Origin: Faecalibacter macacae
Lineage (GTDB): Bacteria; Bacteroidota; Bacteroidia; Flavobacteriales; Weeksellaceae
Length of the DNA: 64,000 nt
Direction: 5' to 3'
Assembly: GCF_003687725.1 (NCBI RefSeq)
Contig: NZ_RDOJ01000013.1
Coordinates: 244 to 64,243, forward strand
The notes under the pieces are model-generated. The model was not told the origin of the DNA and searched no databases. It saw only the letters and a list, made by a program, of their open reading frames with translations. Below are positions 39,527 through 47,690 of this stretch, piece after piece. Numbering within the stretch: the stretch's first letter is position 1; the number at the start of each line of letters is the position of its first letter. The position numbers and the translations under genes were made by a program.

Positions 39527-41140
39527 TTAATGAATTTCAACAACTTCGGTTGTTTGTTCGTGTATTGTTGATGCACGACCTGATGGATCTTCATTCTCTT
39601 GCCATTTCGGAATCCATTTTTTTACAGTTTTCGCAGCAGCTTCACTTGGGAAATGTTTATGAAAAATCTTTCGCATATACATCGCTTCTTTCGTCGTAGG
39701 AGTATTGATTGGGAATAATGTTTCGGCTTGTTCCATTTCCTGATCAGAAATTTGTGTAGCACAATAATCTACTAACTGATCAATCCAAGAATATCCAACT
39801 CCATCAGAAAATTGTTCTTTCTGTCTCCATAATACATGTTCAGGTAACCATGGTTGTTCTTTATCATCAAATGCTTTTCTAATGATGTGTTTTTCCATTT
39901 TACCTTCGGCTCTGTTTGGTCTTTTATACGATGGATCAATTTTCATGGCAACATCTAAAAAATGTCTGTCTAAAAAAGGAACACGAGCTTCTAATGCCCA
40001 AGCCATGGTAGATTTGTCGGCTCTTAAACAATCTGCTGTGCTTAATAATTGAACTCGTCGAATTGTCTCTTTCTGAAACTCTTGATCACTTGGTGCGTTA
40101 TGGAAGTATAAATAACCACCAAAAATTTCATCAGAACCTTCACCAGATAAAACAACTTTAATTCCTAAATCTGTAATATATTTAGACATTATGTACATAG
40201 GAGTAGAAGCTCTAATAGATGTAATATCATAGGTTTCTAAATGCCAAACTAATTTATCAATAATAGCTAAACCTTCATCAAAAGTAAAATGTATCGCGTG
40301 ATGTTCTGTCCCTATAAAATCTGCAACTTCTTTAGCTGCAATAATATCTGGAGATGTTTCATCTAAACCGATTGAAAAAGAATGTAATGTTTTGCCTTCA
40401 TCTTTCATTAATCGTGCAGTGATTGATGATATTAACGAGCTGTCTAAACCACCCGAAAGTAAGACACCAACAGGAACGTCGCTCATTAATCTTTTACGAG
40501 TTGCTTCAATTAAGCTATCTTTTAGTTTAACATAATCTAATTCCTCTGTGCAAACTTTATCATCAGCCCATTCTGGTTGATAATATTGTACAAAACCAGT
40601 TTCTTTTGTAAAGTAATGTCCAGGAGGGAAGGCGGATAAATCTTCAACTTGGTCTTCAATAACTTTCATTTCTGACGAAAAGTAATATGCACCTTCTTTG
40701 TCTTGTCCATAGTAAAGTGGTTTAATCCCGATTGGATCCCGAGCTATCATAAATCGATCGCTATCCATTACAATAAATCCGAAAACACCATCTAATAAAT
40801 TGCAAAAATCAGTTCCATATTTTTCGTATAATTTTACAATTACTTCACTGTCGCTTGATGTTCTAAAAGTATAATCTGTTAATTCTGTTTCTTTAAGTTT
40901 TACGTGGTTGTATATTTCTCCATTATGTACAACATAGGCAGTATTTGTACCTTGTATAGGTTGTTTTCCTGTATATAAATCGATAATTGCAAGTCTTTCG
41001 TGAGTGATAATTCCTGTTTTAGAATTATTTACCTGATAATCTTGCATATCTGGTCCACGATGTCTCATACGTTGACTTAGCATTTGTACATGTTGTACAT
41101 CTAAATCTTTTTTATCAAAAATGCCTAATATTCCACACAT
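39527..41140 (-). CDS. asnB: Asparagine synthase (glutamine-hydrolysing)
   Basis: Makes asparagine from aspartate, glutamine and ATP. 537 aa, near the usual 550. N-terminal glutaminase with nucleophile Cys2 (MCGILGIF) and MRHRGPD. C-terminal synthetase with the PP-loop SGGLDSSL and LSGEGSDEIFGGY. It is transcribed toward the CRISPR array and ends in its own terminator. Confidence 0.97.
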   Translation of the reverse strand: MCGILGIFDKKDLDVQHVQMLSQRMRHRGPDMQDYQVNNSKTGIITHERLAIIDLYTGKQPIQGTNTAYVVHNGEIYNHVKLKETELTDYTFRTSSDSEVIVKLYEKYGTDFCNLLDGVFGFIVMDSDRFMIARDPIGIKPLYYGQDKEGAYYFSSEMKVIEDQVEDLSAFPPGHYFTKETGFVQYYQPEWADDKVCTEELDYVKLKDSLIEATRKRLMSDVPVGVLLSGGLDSSLISSITARLMKDEGKTLHSFSIGLDETSPDIIAAKEVADFIGTEHHAIHFTFDEGLAIIDKLVWHLETYDITSIRASTPMYIMSKYITDLGIKVVLSGEGSDEIFGGYLYFHNAPSDQEFQKETIRRVQLLSTADCLRADKSTMAWALEARVPFLDRHFLDVAMKIDPSYKRPNRAEGKMEKHIIRKAFDDKEQPWLPEHVLWRQKEQFSDGVGYSWIDQLVDYCATQISDQEMEQAETLFPINTPTTKEAMYMRKIFHKHFPSEAAAKTVKKWIPKWQENEDPSGRASTIHEQTTEVVEIH

Positions 41141-41352
41141 AAGTTTTTAGTTTAATTCATTATTTGATGCAAATATTAGAATAAGGTTTATAAAGTGAAA
41201 TTTATAATACAATATTGATTTATATATTAAATATTAAATAGATTATTAAGATAATATTTAAACTTTATGACAATATTTCATTCATTTTTTGTTGAAAAAG
41301 TAAATATGGGCTGTTGGCATAAAATATGCATTAACTAAGAAAACAAAGTATT

Positions 41353-41679
41353 ATGAGCGATATCAATATTAATTTTCAGAATATAAAAGACAGTGATGGA
41401 TTAAACAAAGAAGATTTCTATGTTAAATTCAAAGAAAGATTAGATGATGTAACTTCTTTTCCTGCTGATTATACATATAAATTTATTTATCCTACAAGTG
41501 AGGAAACAATGGGTAAGGTAAAAGAGATTTTTAAAAATGCTAACCCTAAGTTTGATTATAAAGCATCAAAAAATAGAAAATATACATCTATAACAGTAGT
41601 AATCTATGCATTAGATTCGGATCAAGTGATTAATTTCTATCAAGAAGTTTCTCAGATACCTGGTGTAATGATGTTATAA
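41353..41679 (+). CDS. DUF493/YbeD-family protein
   Basis: 108 aa. The fold is recognised by FPADYTYKFI near the start and by KYTSITVVIYALDSDQVINF at the end, the YbeD/DUF493 pattern with ferredoxin-like fold. Role unknown. It stands alone, with a bidirectional terminator at its 3' end. Confidence 0.85.
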   Translation: MSDININFQNIKDSDGLNKEDFYVKFKERLDDVTSFPADYTYKFIYPTSEETMGKVKEIFKNANPKFDYKASKNRKYTSITVVIYALDSDQVINFYQEVSQIPGVMML

Positions 41680-41682
41680 TAC

Positions 41683-41712
41683 AAAAAGAGTTCAGTTTCC
41701 TGAACTCTTTTT
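41683..41712. terminator. Bidirectional terminator
   Basis: AAAAAGAGTTCAG and CTGAACTCTTTTT form a perfect 13-bp stem with TTTC loop between the convergent DUF493 and tyrS genes. Confidence 0.9.
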
Positions 41713-41714
41713 AT

Positions 41715-42914
41715 TTAAATTATTTCAAAAAATAATCTTTTTCCTATTTTTATTTTAGTTCCAGCTTCTATAGTTATGTTAATATATGGATCTAAAATTT
41801 TCTCTTGATTTACTTGTACAGCGCCGCTTTCGATTAATCTTCTAATGGCTGACTTTGTGTCAGATTCTTTTAAAACTTGACATAACTCTACTAACGTCAT
41901 TAATTCAGATTCGAATTTTTCTTTTGAAATAGGCAAGAATGATTTGTCTTCAAATTTTTTATTCTGAAATTGATTTACAAAAAACAATTCCGATTCTTTA
42001 GCATCCTCTTTATTATGGTATTGTGTAATAATATTTTTAGCAATAAGTTTTTTTACGTCCATAGGATGTTTTCCATCTTTTAATTCTTGAATTAACTCTT
42101 GTTTTTTATCCGATGTAAAATCCGTAACAAGTTCAATGTATTCTTCAATTAATGAATCAGGAATAGACATAGTTTTACCAAACATTTCATTCGGTTCATC
42201 CGTCAATCCAATAATATTATTCAACGATTTACTCATCTTTTCTTTACCATCTAATCCTTTCAATAGCGGCATACACATTACAATTTGTGGATTTTGATTA
42301 AAATGTTCTTGTAATTGCCTTCCCATTGTACAATTAAATAATTGATCTGTTCCACCCATTTCAATATCAGCTTCAATCTCTACCGAATCATAACCTTGTA
42401 AAATAGGGTAAACCAATTCGTGCATTGCAATTGGTGTATTTTCTGTAAATCTTTTATTAAAATCATTACGATGCATTAATTGCGCAACTGTAACTTTAGA
42501 AAGTAAACTGATAATTTCGCTAAAGTTTTTATTATCTAACCAATCCGAATTAAATACGATTTTAGTTTTATCAATTGCTAAGATTTTAGATAATTGATTA
42601 ATGTAAGTTTTTGCGTTGCTGTTAACTTCTTCAACGCTTAAAGGTTTTCTGCTTTTATTTTTTCCTGTTGGATCACCAATACGAGCAGTAAAACTCCCTA
42701 CCAAAATGATGACTTGATGTCCTAAATCCTGAAATTGTTTTAATTTTTTCAAAACAACAGCATGTCCAAGATGTAAATCTGGAGCAGTTGGATCAAAACC
42801 TAATTTAATTTTTAAAGGTCTATTTTCGTTTTTGCTTAAGATTAGTTTTTCTTCCAAACCGTTTTGTGGTAGAATGATTTCTACGTTTTCTTTTAAAATT
42901 TGAATGTTATTCAT
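41715..42914 (-). CDS. tyrS: Tyrosyl-tRNA synthetase
   Basis: Class I synthetase of 399 aa from the ATG at 42914. HIGH-type signature HLGH (48-51) and KMSKS (226-230). C-terminal S4-like RNA-binding part (LIESGAVQVNQEKI). The reading frame is open 35 codons further up to 43019, but this extension reads through the terminator hairpin at 42928-42960 and is not part of the protein. Expression is probably controlled by the leader upstream. Confidence 0.96.
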   Translation of the reverse strand: MNNIQILKENVEIILPQNGLEEKLILSKNENRPLKIKLGFDPTAPDLHLGHAVVLKKLKQFQDLGHQVIILVGSFTARIGDPTGKNKSRKPLSVEEVNSNAKTYINQLSKILAIDKTKIVFNSDWLDNKNFSEIISLLSKVTVAQLMHRNDFNKRFTENTPIAMHELVYPILQGYDSVEIEADIEMGGTDQLFNCTMGRQLQEHFNQNPQIVMCMPLLKGLDGKEKMSKSLNNIIGLTDEPNEMFGKTMSIPDSLIEEYIELVTDFTSDKKQELIQELKDGKHPMDVKKLIAKNIITQYHNKEDAKESELFFVNQFQNKKFEDKSFLPISKEKFESELMTLVELCQVLKESDTKSAIRRLIESGAVQVNQEKILDPYINITIEAGTKIKIGKRLFFEII

Positions 42915-42927
42915 GATTGTATTGCAT

Positions 42928-42960
42928 AAAAAAACCCGAACAGAATAGATACTGTTCGGG
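42928..42960 (-). terminator. Attenuator terminator in the tyrS leader
   Basis: On the minus strand CCCGAACAG (42960-42952) pairs with CTGTTCGGG (42943-42935), 9 perfect pairs with an 8-nt loop, followed by seven U (42934-42928) only 14 bases before the tyrS ATG. A second GTTCGGG in the leader ORF (plus-strand complement at 43026-43032) can pair with CCCGAAC and prevent the terminator. Confidence 0.85.
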
Positions 42961-42990
42961 TGATAAAAATTATAATTTATATAAAATATA

Positions 42991-43095
42991 CTACGAAAAA
43001 TGATTTCGTAAATAGGCATAATCTTCCCGAACTATTATTGGCAAATAATAGTCGTTGAAAAATGGTAGACGTAATATGCTATTTAAAAATTTCAT
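42991..43095 (-). CDS. tyrS leader peptide, 34 aa
   Basis: ATG at 43095, stop TAG at 42993-42991. The peptide contains Tyr at codons 16, 17, 26 and 28 (NDYYLPIIVREDYAYLRN). The segment GTTCGGG that can act as antiterminator lies at codons 22-24, between the two Tyr pairs. The start codon is at or very near the expected transcription start. A ribosome stalled at Tyr16-17 would leave GTTCGGG free to pair with the terminator's 5' arm. Confidence 0.7.
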   Translation of the reverse strand: MKFLNSILRLPFFNDYYLPIIVREDYAYLRNHFS

Positions 43096-43101
43096 GTGAT
43101 G

Positions 43102-43134
43102 CAAAGATATAAAGAACTTTTTAAGTTCTCAAAA
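43102..43134 (-). promoter_or_regulatory. Promoter of the tyrS leader transcript
   Basis: On the minus strand TTTTG (43134-43130), 20 bp, then TATCTTTG (43109-43102), an exact match to the Bacteroidota TTTG / TAnnTTTG consensus. The expected start is about 43095, the A of the leader ATG, so the leader may be translated from a leaderless mRNA. Confidence 0.75.
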
Positions 43135-43145
43135 TTTAAAATTGA

Positions 43146-43271
43146 TTAAGATTTTGCATTATTTCTTCTTCGCTTTTTTTCTCTGTTAGTAGATTTTAAT
43201 AATTTGTATGTAGGATCTTTTAGTTTATTAATTAATACTTCTAAGTGATTTTCTTGTTTCTTTTTTGACAT
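43146..43271 (-). CDS. Possible 41-aa basic peptide
   Basis: ATG at 43271, TAA at 43148-43146. MSKKKQENHLEVLINKLKDP ... NREKKRRRNNAKS. Very basic, like a ribosome- or nucleic-acid-associated peptide. Between tyrS and the divergent DUF3748 gene, same direction as tyrS. The remainder of 43096-43401 holds only promoters. Confidence 0.45.
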   Translation of the reverse strand: MSKKKQENHLEVLINKLKDPTYKLLKSTNREKKRRRNNAKS

Positions 43272-43373
43272 AATAATAGATTTTTTGTTTGATAGTTTTA
43301 AAGTTAATTCATTGATTTTAAATATAGTCTAAAACTATGTTAAAGTTATTATTTAATTCAATTCAAAATCCAA

Positions 43374-43381
43374 TAAATTTG
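43374..43381 (+). promoter_or_regulatory. -7 element of the DUF3748 gene
   Basis: TAAATTTG fits TAnnTTTG, 21 bp before the ATG at 43402. No clear -33 element was found. Confidence 0.45.
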
Positions 43382-43401
43382 TAGGTATAAGTAATAGATA
43401 G

Positions 43402-44640
43402 ATGGAACAACCAATTCAATTAACTTTCGGTAACTATGGGCATACACTGCATCATTGTCAAGTTTTTTCACCAGATAATCAGTGGATAGTTTATGATACG
43501 CGAAATGATGATACGCAGATAGGAACAACAACTCGTATAGAACGTGTAAATGTTGTTACGAAAGAGATTGAAGTTTTGTATGAAGTTGAGAATCCTAATG
43601 AATTTGGTCCTGGAGTCGGAGCTGTTACGTATTCGCCAACTGAAGACAAAGTTATCTTTATTCATGGATTAGATAATGCAACTAAGGATAAACCATACGG
43701 TATTGCGCGACGTTCTGCGGTAGCAATTGATGTATCTTTTCCAAATGTTCCAATTCATCTTGATGCAAGAAATGTAATAGAACCTTATACAAAAGGAGCT
43801 TTACGTGGAGGTACGCATTCACATTCCTGGCATCCTAACGGAGAATTAATAAGTTTTACATATAATGACGAGGTTTTAGCAGATCAGAATTTACCTAATG
43901 AACGTGCAGTTGGTGTAATGTTCCCACAAAAGGTTATAGTTTCCTCGAATAATTCAAAAGAGAATTTTTCTGGAGAAATGTTTAGTGTTATTATTTCTAA
44001 ACTTGTTGAACGAGCTAAAAATGGATCAGATGAAATTGAAAAAGCGTTTGATGAATGTTGGTTAGGTAATAAACGTGAGTTAATTTTTCAAGGTTGGGTT
44101 AGAGATGATGATGGTAATCGTAAGACTGAAATTTTTCATGCTCTTTTACCTGAAGACTTAACAAAATCAGATAATGTAATATTAGAAGGAACAAAAACAC
44201 AATTTCCAAGTGTTCCTAAAGGTGTTGTGATAAAGAGAGTAACTTATACACCAAAAGGGATTTCTACATTTAGGCATTGGTTAAGATCAGATTCAACCGG
44301 TGAGAATATCTATTTTTTGATGGAAGATGATAATTTATGCACTAATATTTTTGAATTAAACCTCAATTCCTATCAAATTCGTCAAGTTACATTTCATACT
44401 TCTTCTATATATTCACCAATTAATCTATCACCAGATGGACAATATTTAGTTTATTTCTGTGAAGATTTTCTATGTTATTCATCTATTAGTGATTCAAGTA
44501 ATATAAAGGTTTTAGATGTTGATATTGCTTTAAGTGGAATCCCAAATTTTGATAAAAACGGTCAATTTATTTATTATAATAAATATGTTGAAGAAAAATC
44601 AGCTTCAAAATTTCTTCAAATTTTCAAAATTAAGGTATAA
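43402..44640 (+). CDS. DUF3748 (YidR-type) beta-propeller protein
   Basis: 412 aa. LTFGNYGHTLHHCQVFSPDNQWIVYDTRN is the diagnostic start of this family, with RGGTHSHSWHPNGELISFTYND in the middle. TolB-like repeats (FSPDNQWIVY, LSPDGQYLVYFC) show a beta-propeller. No signal peptide is seen. The role is unknown. It may bind or act on sugars. Confidence 0.85.
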   Translation: MEQPIQLTFGNYGHTLHHCQVFSPDNQWIVYDTRNDDTQIGTTTRIERVNVVTKEIEVLYEVENPNEFGPGVGAVTYSPTEDKVIFIHGLDNATKDKPYGIARRSAVAIDVSFPNVPIHLDARNVIEPYTKGALRGGTHSHSWHPNGELISFTYNDEVLADQNLPNERAVGVMFPQKVIVSSNNSKENFSGEMFSVIISKLVERAKNGSDEIEKAFDECWLGNKRELIFQGWVRDDDGNRKTEIFHALLPEDLTKSDNVILEGTKTQFPSVPKGVVIKRVTYTPKGISTFRHWLRSDSTGENIYFLMEDDNLCTNIFELNLNSYQIRQVTFHTSSIYSPINLSPDGQYLVYFCEDFLCYSSISDSSNIKVLDVDIALSGIPNFDKNGQFIYYNKYVEEKSASKFLQIFKIKV

Positions 44641-44652
44641 ATATTCGATTTA

Positions 44653-44679
44653 AATGCGTTTTCTGAACGCATTTTTTTT
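44653..44679 (+). terminator. Terminator after DUF3748 gene
   Basis: AATGCGTT (44653-44660) and AACGCATT (44666-44673), 5-nt loop, then T-run. Confidence 0.85.
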
Positions 44680-44793
44680 GTCTTATTTAGATAAACTAAC
44701 AAAAAAGGTTTTTTAAAGGCTTGAAGATGCTATAAATATTGCTTTAATTAATAATATTATACTTTTTTAATCAATAGTGTACAAAAAACACTT

Positions 44794-44809
44794 ACTAACA
44801 TTTGTAAGT
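44794..44809. promoter_or_regulatory. PaaR-like operator before the porin gene
   Basis: ACTAACATTTGTAAGT: half-sites ACTAACA and TGTAAGT are inverted repeats with one mismatch, 2-bp spacer. A half-site ACTAAC also occurs at 44695. It lies 43 bp before the porin ATG and matches the boxes at 47622 and 51047. Confidence 0.6.
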
Positions 44810-44851
44810 TTCATTTTTTTGTATAATTTTAACACATTATCACAAATAAAA

Positions 44852-46168
44852 ATGAGGAAAACACTAATTAATTTTTCACTGATAACTATGTTATTCAGTG
44901 GGCTAGAAGCTTATGCTCAAAATTTAACGACTTCCAATAACGATTCAATTGTTAAAATTGAAAAACCAGATTTAACAATTGGTAAAGATCAAAAAGTTGA
45001 GGTCAATTTTTACGGTTTTATTCGTAATGATATTTTCGCAGATTCAAGACAAAATATTGGAGCCGGTGAGAATGTTGTAATGCTTTATCCGAAAGATCGT
45101 CAATTGGATGCTAATGGACAGGATATTAATGCAACGGGTAAATTTCATATGTTATCAGTTATTTCTAGAGCTGGAGTTAATTTAAAAGGTCCTGAAATTA
45201 TGGGAGCTAAATCTTCAGGTATCTTAGAAGGTGAATTTTTTGGTGCTACCGAAGGTGGTATTAACGAATTTCGTTTACGTCATGCGTATATCATGTTAGA
45301 TTGGGAAAAAACGCAATTAGGAGTTGGTCAATATTGGCATCCATTTGTAGTTTTAGAAGCTTTACCTAATGTTGTTAATTACGGAACTGGAGCTCCAGTT
45401 TATGGTTTAAATAGAAATCCTCAAATTCGTTTAACACATAAGTTCACAGATAATGTAAAGGTTATTGCTGCAATTCATTCTCAAAGAGATTTTACACCAA
45501 ATACAGATCCTTATCGTAACGGTGGTCCTGCAGCGCATTTACAACTGCAATATAAATCTGATAAGTTTGTTTTTGGTGGAGGTGTACAATATGAATCACT
45601 TAAACCAAAATTAGCAAGCGAAGGTTTAAAATCTACAGAAAGAGCAGAGAGTTTTTCTGCAACTGCTTACGCTAAAGTTATCACAAAACCAGTTACAATT
45701 ACAGCTACAGGATACTTAATGCAAAACGCTTCAACATTTGTGCAATTAGGTGGATACGTAGGATATCAATTACCAGGACAGGTTGAAACGTATAAGCCAA
45801 TTGATACTGAATCAGTTTGGTTAGATGTTCAACAAAATACGAAAGGAAAATGGGCTTTAGGTGCATTTGCAGGAGCAGTTTATAATCGCGGTGTAGATAA
45901 TCCTGTGGAAGGAGCAGTGGCTACTTCTTATGGGGTTACAACTAATTGGGGTGCTTTATCTGCAACTCAAGGTGGTAGAACAGTAAATTACTTATATAAG
46001 GTTGCTCCACGTTTAGATTTTACTCCAAATAAGGCTTTAAAGCTACGTTTAGAGTTAGAACGTTCTTCTGCTCGTTGGGCTGATGCAACTAACAAAGCAA
46101 TTGGATATGATAATAAGTTTTTAGCAACAAATTATCGTTTTCATTTAACAACAACATATAGTTTCTAA
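44852..46168 (+). CDS. Outer-membrane porin (DcaP-like)
   Basis: 438 aa from the ATG at 44852. Signal peptide MRKTLINFSLITMLFSGLEA with AYA-Q cleavage. The mature part is a beta-barrel with alternating strands and ends in F (TTYSF), the OMP signature. EVNFYGFIRNDIFADSRQN and FEGEFFGATEGGINEFRLRHAY-type features match the DcaP porins for aromatic or dicarboxylic acids. It is followed by a transporter, and probably imports aromatic acids through the outer membrane. An upstream GTG at 44777 overlaps the operator and is rejected. Confidence 0.8.
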   Translation: MRKTLINFSLITMLFSGLEAYAQNLTTSNNDSIVKIEKPDLTIGKDQKVEVNFYGFIRNDIFADSRQNIGAGENVVMLYPKDRQLDANGQDINATGKFHMLSVISRAGVNLKGPEIMGAKSSGILEGEFFGATEGGINEFRLRHAYIMLDWEKTQLGVGQYWHPFVVLEALPNVVNYGTGAPVYGLNRNPQIRLTHKFTDNVKVIAAIHSQRDFTPNTDPYRNGGPAAHLQLQYKSDKFVFGGGVQYESLKPKLASEGLKSTERAESFSATAYAKVITKPVTITATGYLMQNASTFVQLGGYVGYQLPGQVETYKPIDTESVWLDVQQNTKGKWALGAFAGAVYNRGVDNPVEGAVATSYGVTTNWGALSATQGGRTVNYLYKVAPRLDFTPNKALKLRLELERSSARWADATNKAIGYDNKFLATNYRFHLTTTYSF

Positions 46169-46201
46169 TAATATTAAATCATTTAAAATATAATTACACA
46201 C

Positions 46202-47578
46202 ATGGAAGTATCTGCAAATTCTTCACAAATTGAAAAAAAGGAAAATAACATTTTACAGGTTATTATCGCTTCTTCAGTTGGTACACTTATCGAGTGGTAC
46301 GATATGTTCTTAGCTATTATTTTAGCAGGAGTTTTATCTACACAATTATTTCCTAACGACGGATCTTCTCACTTTTTAGAGACTTTGGCTGTTGTTGTTT
46401 CATCATTTATGTTTCGCCCTATTGGATCATTAGTTTTTGGTAGTATTGGGGATAGAATTGGTCGTAAATATTCGTTCTTAGTTTCATTAATTATGATGGG
46501 GATTGCGACTTTTGGTATCGGTTTAATTCCAACTTTCGAATCTGTAGGTTGGTTTGCACCAGTTCTTTTATTAATCTGTCGTATTTTCCAAGGTTTAGCA
46601 ATTTCTGGTGAGTATGCAGGTGCAGTTATTTACGTAGCTGAACACGCACCACAAGAAAAACGTGGACATTACACAGGTTTTATTCAAGCAACAGTTCCAT
46701 TAGGTTTATTAATTTGTTTATTAGTAGTATATTTTACAAAAGCTGCTATGACAGAAGAAGCATTTAATTCTTTTGGATGGCGTATTCCTTTCTTATTTTC
46801 AGGGGTATTAGTTTTAATCAGCTACTTTATCCGTAAGAAGTTACACGAATCACCAGTTTTTGAACAGTTAAAGAAAGAAGGTAAAACGTCTAAGTCTCCA
46901 GTAAAAGATACTTTCACAACTCCAGGTAATATTAAAGTGATGTTAAAAGCTATCTTCGGTGGAAACGCAGCGCAATCTACAATTATGCAAACAACATTAT
47001 TTGTTACGTTATTCTTTTTACAACGTGCTGTAATGTTACCTTATGAAACTGTATTAATAATTGTATTAATTGCAACATTATTCAGTTCATTCTTTTACCA
47101 ATATTTCGGGTCTTTATCAGATAAAATTGGTCGTAAACCTGTAATGTTAGGGGGTATGATTTCTTCATTAATCTTAATACCTTTTTCATTCTACATGTAC
47201 ATGACTATTGGAAATCCAGAAGGGTTAAAAGAAATTCATGAAATTGGTACTCCAGCTATTTTAGCTATTGCAGGTATTAGTTTAATAACTTCTATCGCAG
47301 GAGCTGCTACTTACGGTCCACTTGGAGCATTTATGTTAGAAATTTTCCCAACAAAAATTCGTTATACAAGTATGGGATTTGCTCAGAATATGGGTAACGG
47401 ATTTATCGGTGGTGCAACTACATTTGTAACAGAATTATTAAAAAGCACATTAATTGTATCGGCAGCAATGTCGCCTTATATTGGTTTAACGTATCCATTA
47501 ATACTAATATTCATAGCAATTCTTGTTAACTATTTTACAGTTCCAGAAACTTATAAAACAGATTTAACAAAGGATTAA
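46202..47578 (+). CDS. MHS-family MFS transporter
   Basis: 458 aa with 12 predicted membrane segments. Signature of the metabolite:H+ symporters: SSVGTLIEWYDMFLA, FGSIGDRIGRKYSF, LAISGEYAGAVIYVAEHAP. Located between the porin and the 2-oxoacid dehydrogenase/paa genes, so it probably takes up phenylacetate or a related acid across the inner membrane. Confidence 0.92.
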   Translation: MEVSANSSQIEKKENNILQVIIASSVGTLIEWYDMFLAIILAGVLSTQLFPNDGSSHFLETLAVVVSSFMFRPIGSLVFGSIGDRIGRKYSFLVSLIMMGIATFGIGLIPTFESVGWFAPVLLLICRIFQGLAISGEYAGAVIYVAEHAPQEKRGHYTGFIQATVPLGLLICLLVVYFTKAAMTEEAFNSFGWRIPFLFSGVLVLISYFIRKKLHESPVFEQLKKEGKTSKSPVKDTFTTPGNIKVMLKAIFGGNAAQSTIMQTTLFVTLFFLQRAVMLPYETVLIIVLIATLFSSFFYQYFGSLSDKIGRKPVMLGGMISSLILIPFSFYMYMTIGNPEGLKEIHEIGTPAILAIAGISLITSIAGAATYGPLGAFMLEIFPTKIRYTSMGFAQNMGNGFIGGATTFVTELLKSTLIVSAAMSPYIGLTYPLILIFIAILVNYFTVPETYKTDLTKD

Positions 47579-47587
47579 AAGATTCTT

Positions 47588-47615
47588 AAAGGCTCAAATT
47601 ATTGAGCCTTTTTTT
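47588..47615 (+). terminator. Terminator after transporter gene
   Basis: AAAGGCTCAA and TTGAGCCTTT, 10-bp stem with ATTA loop, then T-run. Confidence 0.9.
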
Positions 47616-47621
47616 ATTTGA

Positions 47622-47637
47622 ACTAACAATCGTTTGT
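47622..47637. promoter_or_regulatory. PaaR-like operator before the E2 gene
   Basis: ACTAACAATCGTTTGT, an imperfect form of ACTAACA-NN-TGTTAGT (second half-site degenerate). 53 bp before the E2 ATG and 6 bp after the terminator. Confidence 0.5.
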
Positions 47638-47690
47638 CTTAAAAAGAAAAATATTTAATATCTTCATCACCCAAACTGCAAACTACAAAA

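Noticed and set aside
42915-43019. 35-codon N-terminal extension of TyrRS
   Set aside because: It would be translated through the leader terminator hairpin, and standard TyrRS proteins begin at the Met at 42914. The Tyr-rich composition of this frame is probably a shadow of the leader.
44777-44851. GTG start of the porin, 25 codons upstream
   Set aside because: The later ATG at 44852 gives a proper signal peptide, and the extension covers the operator-like palindrome.
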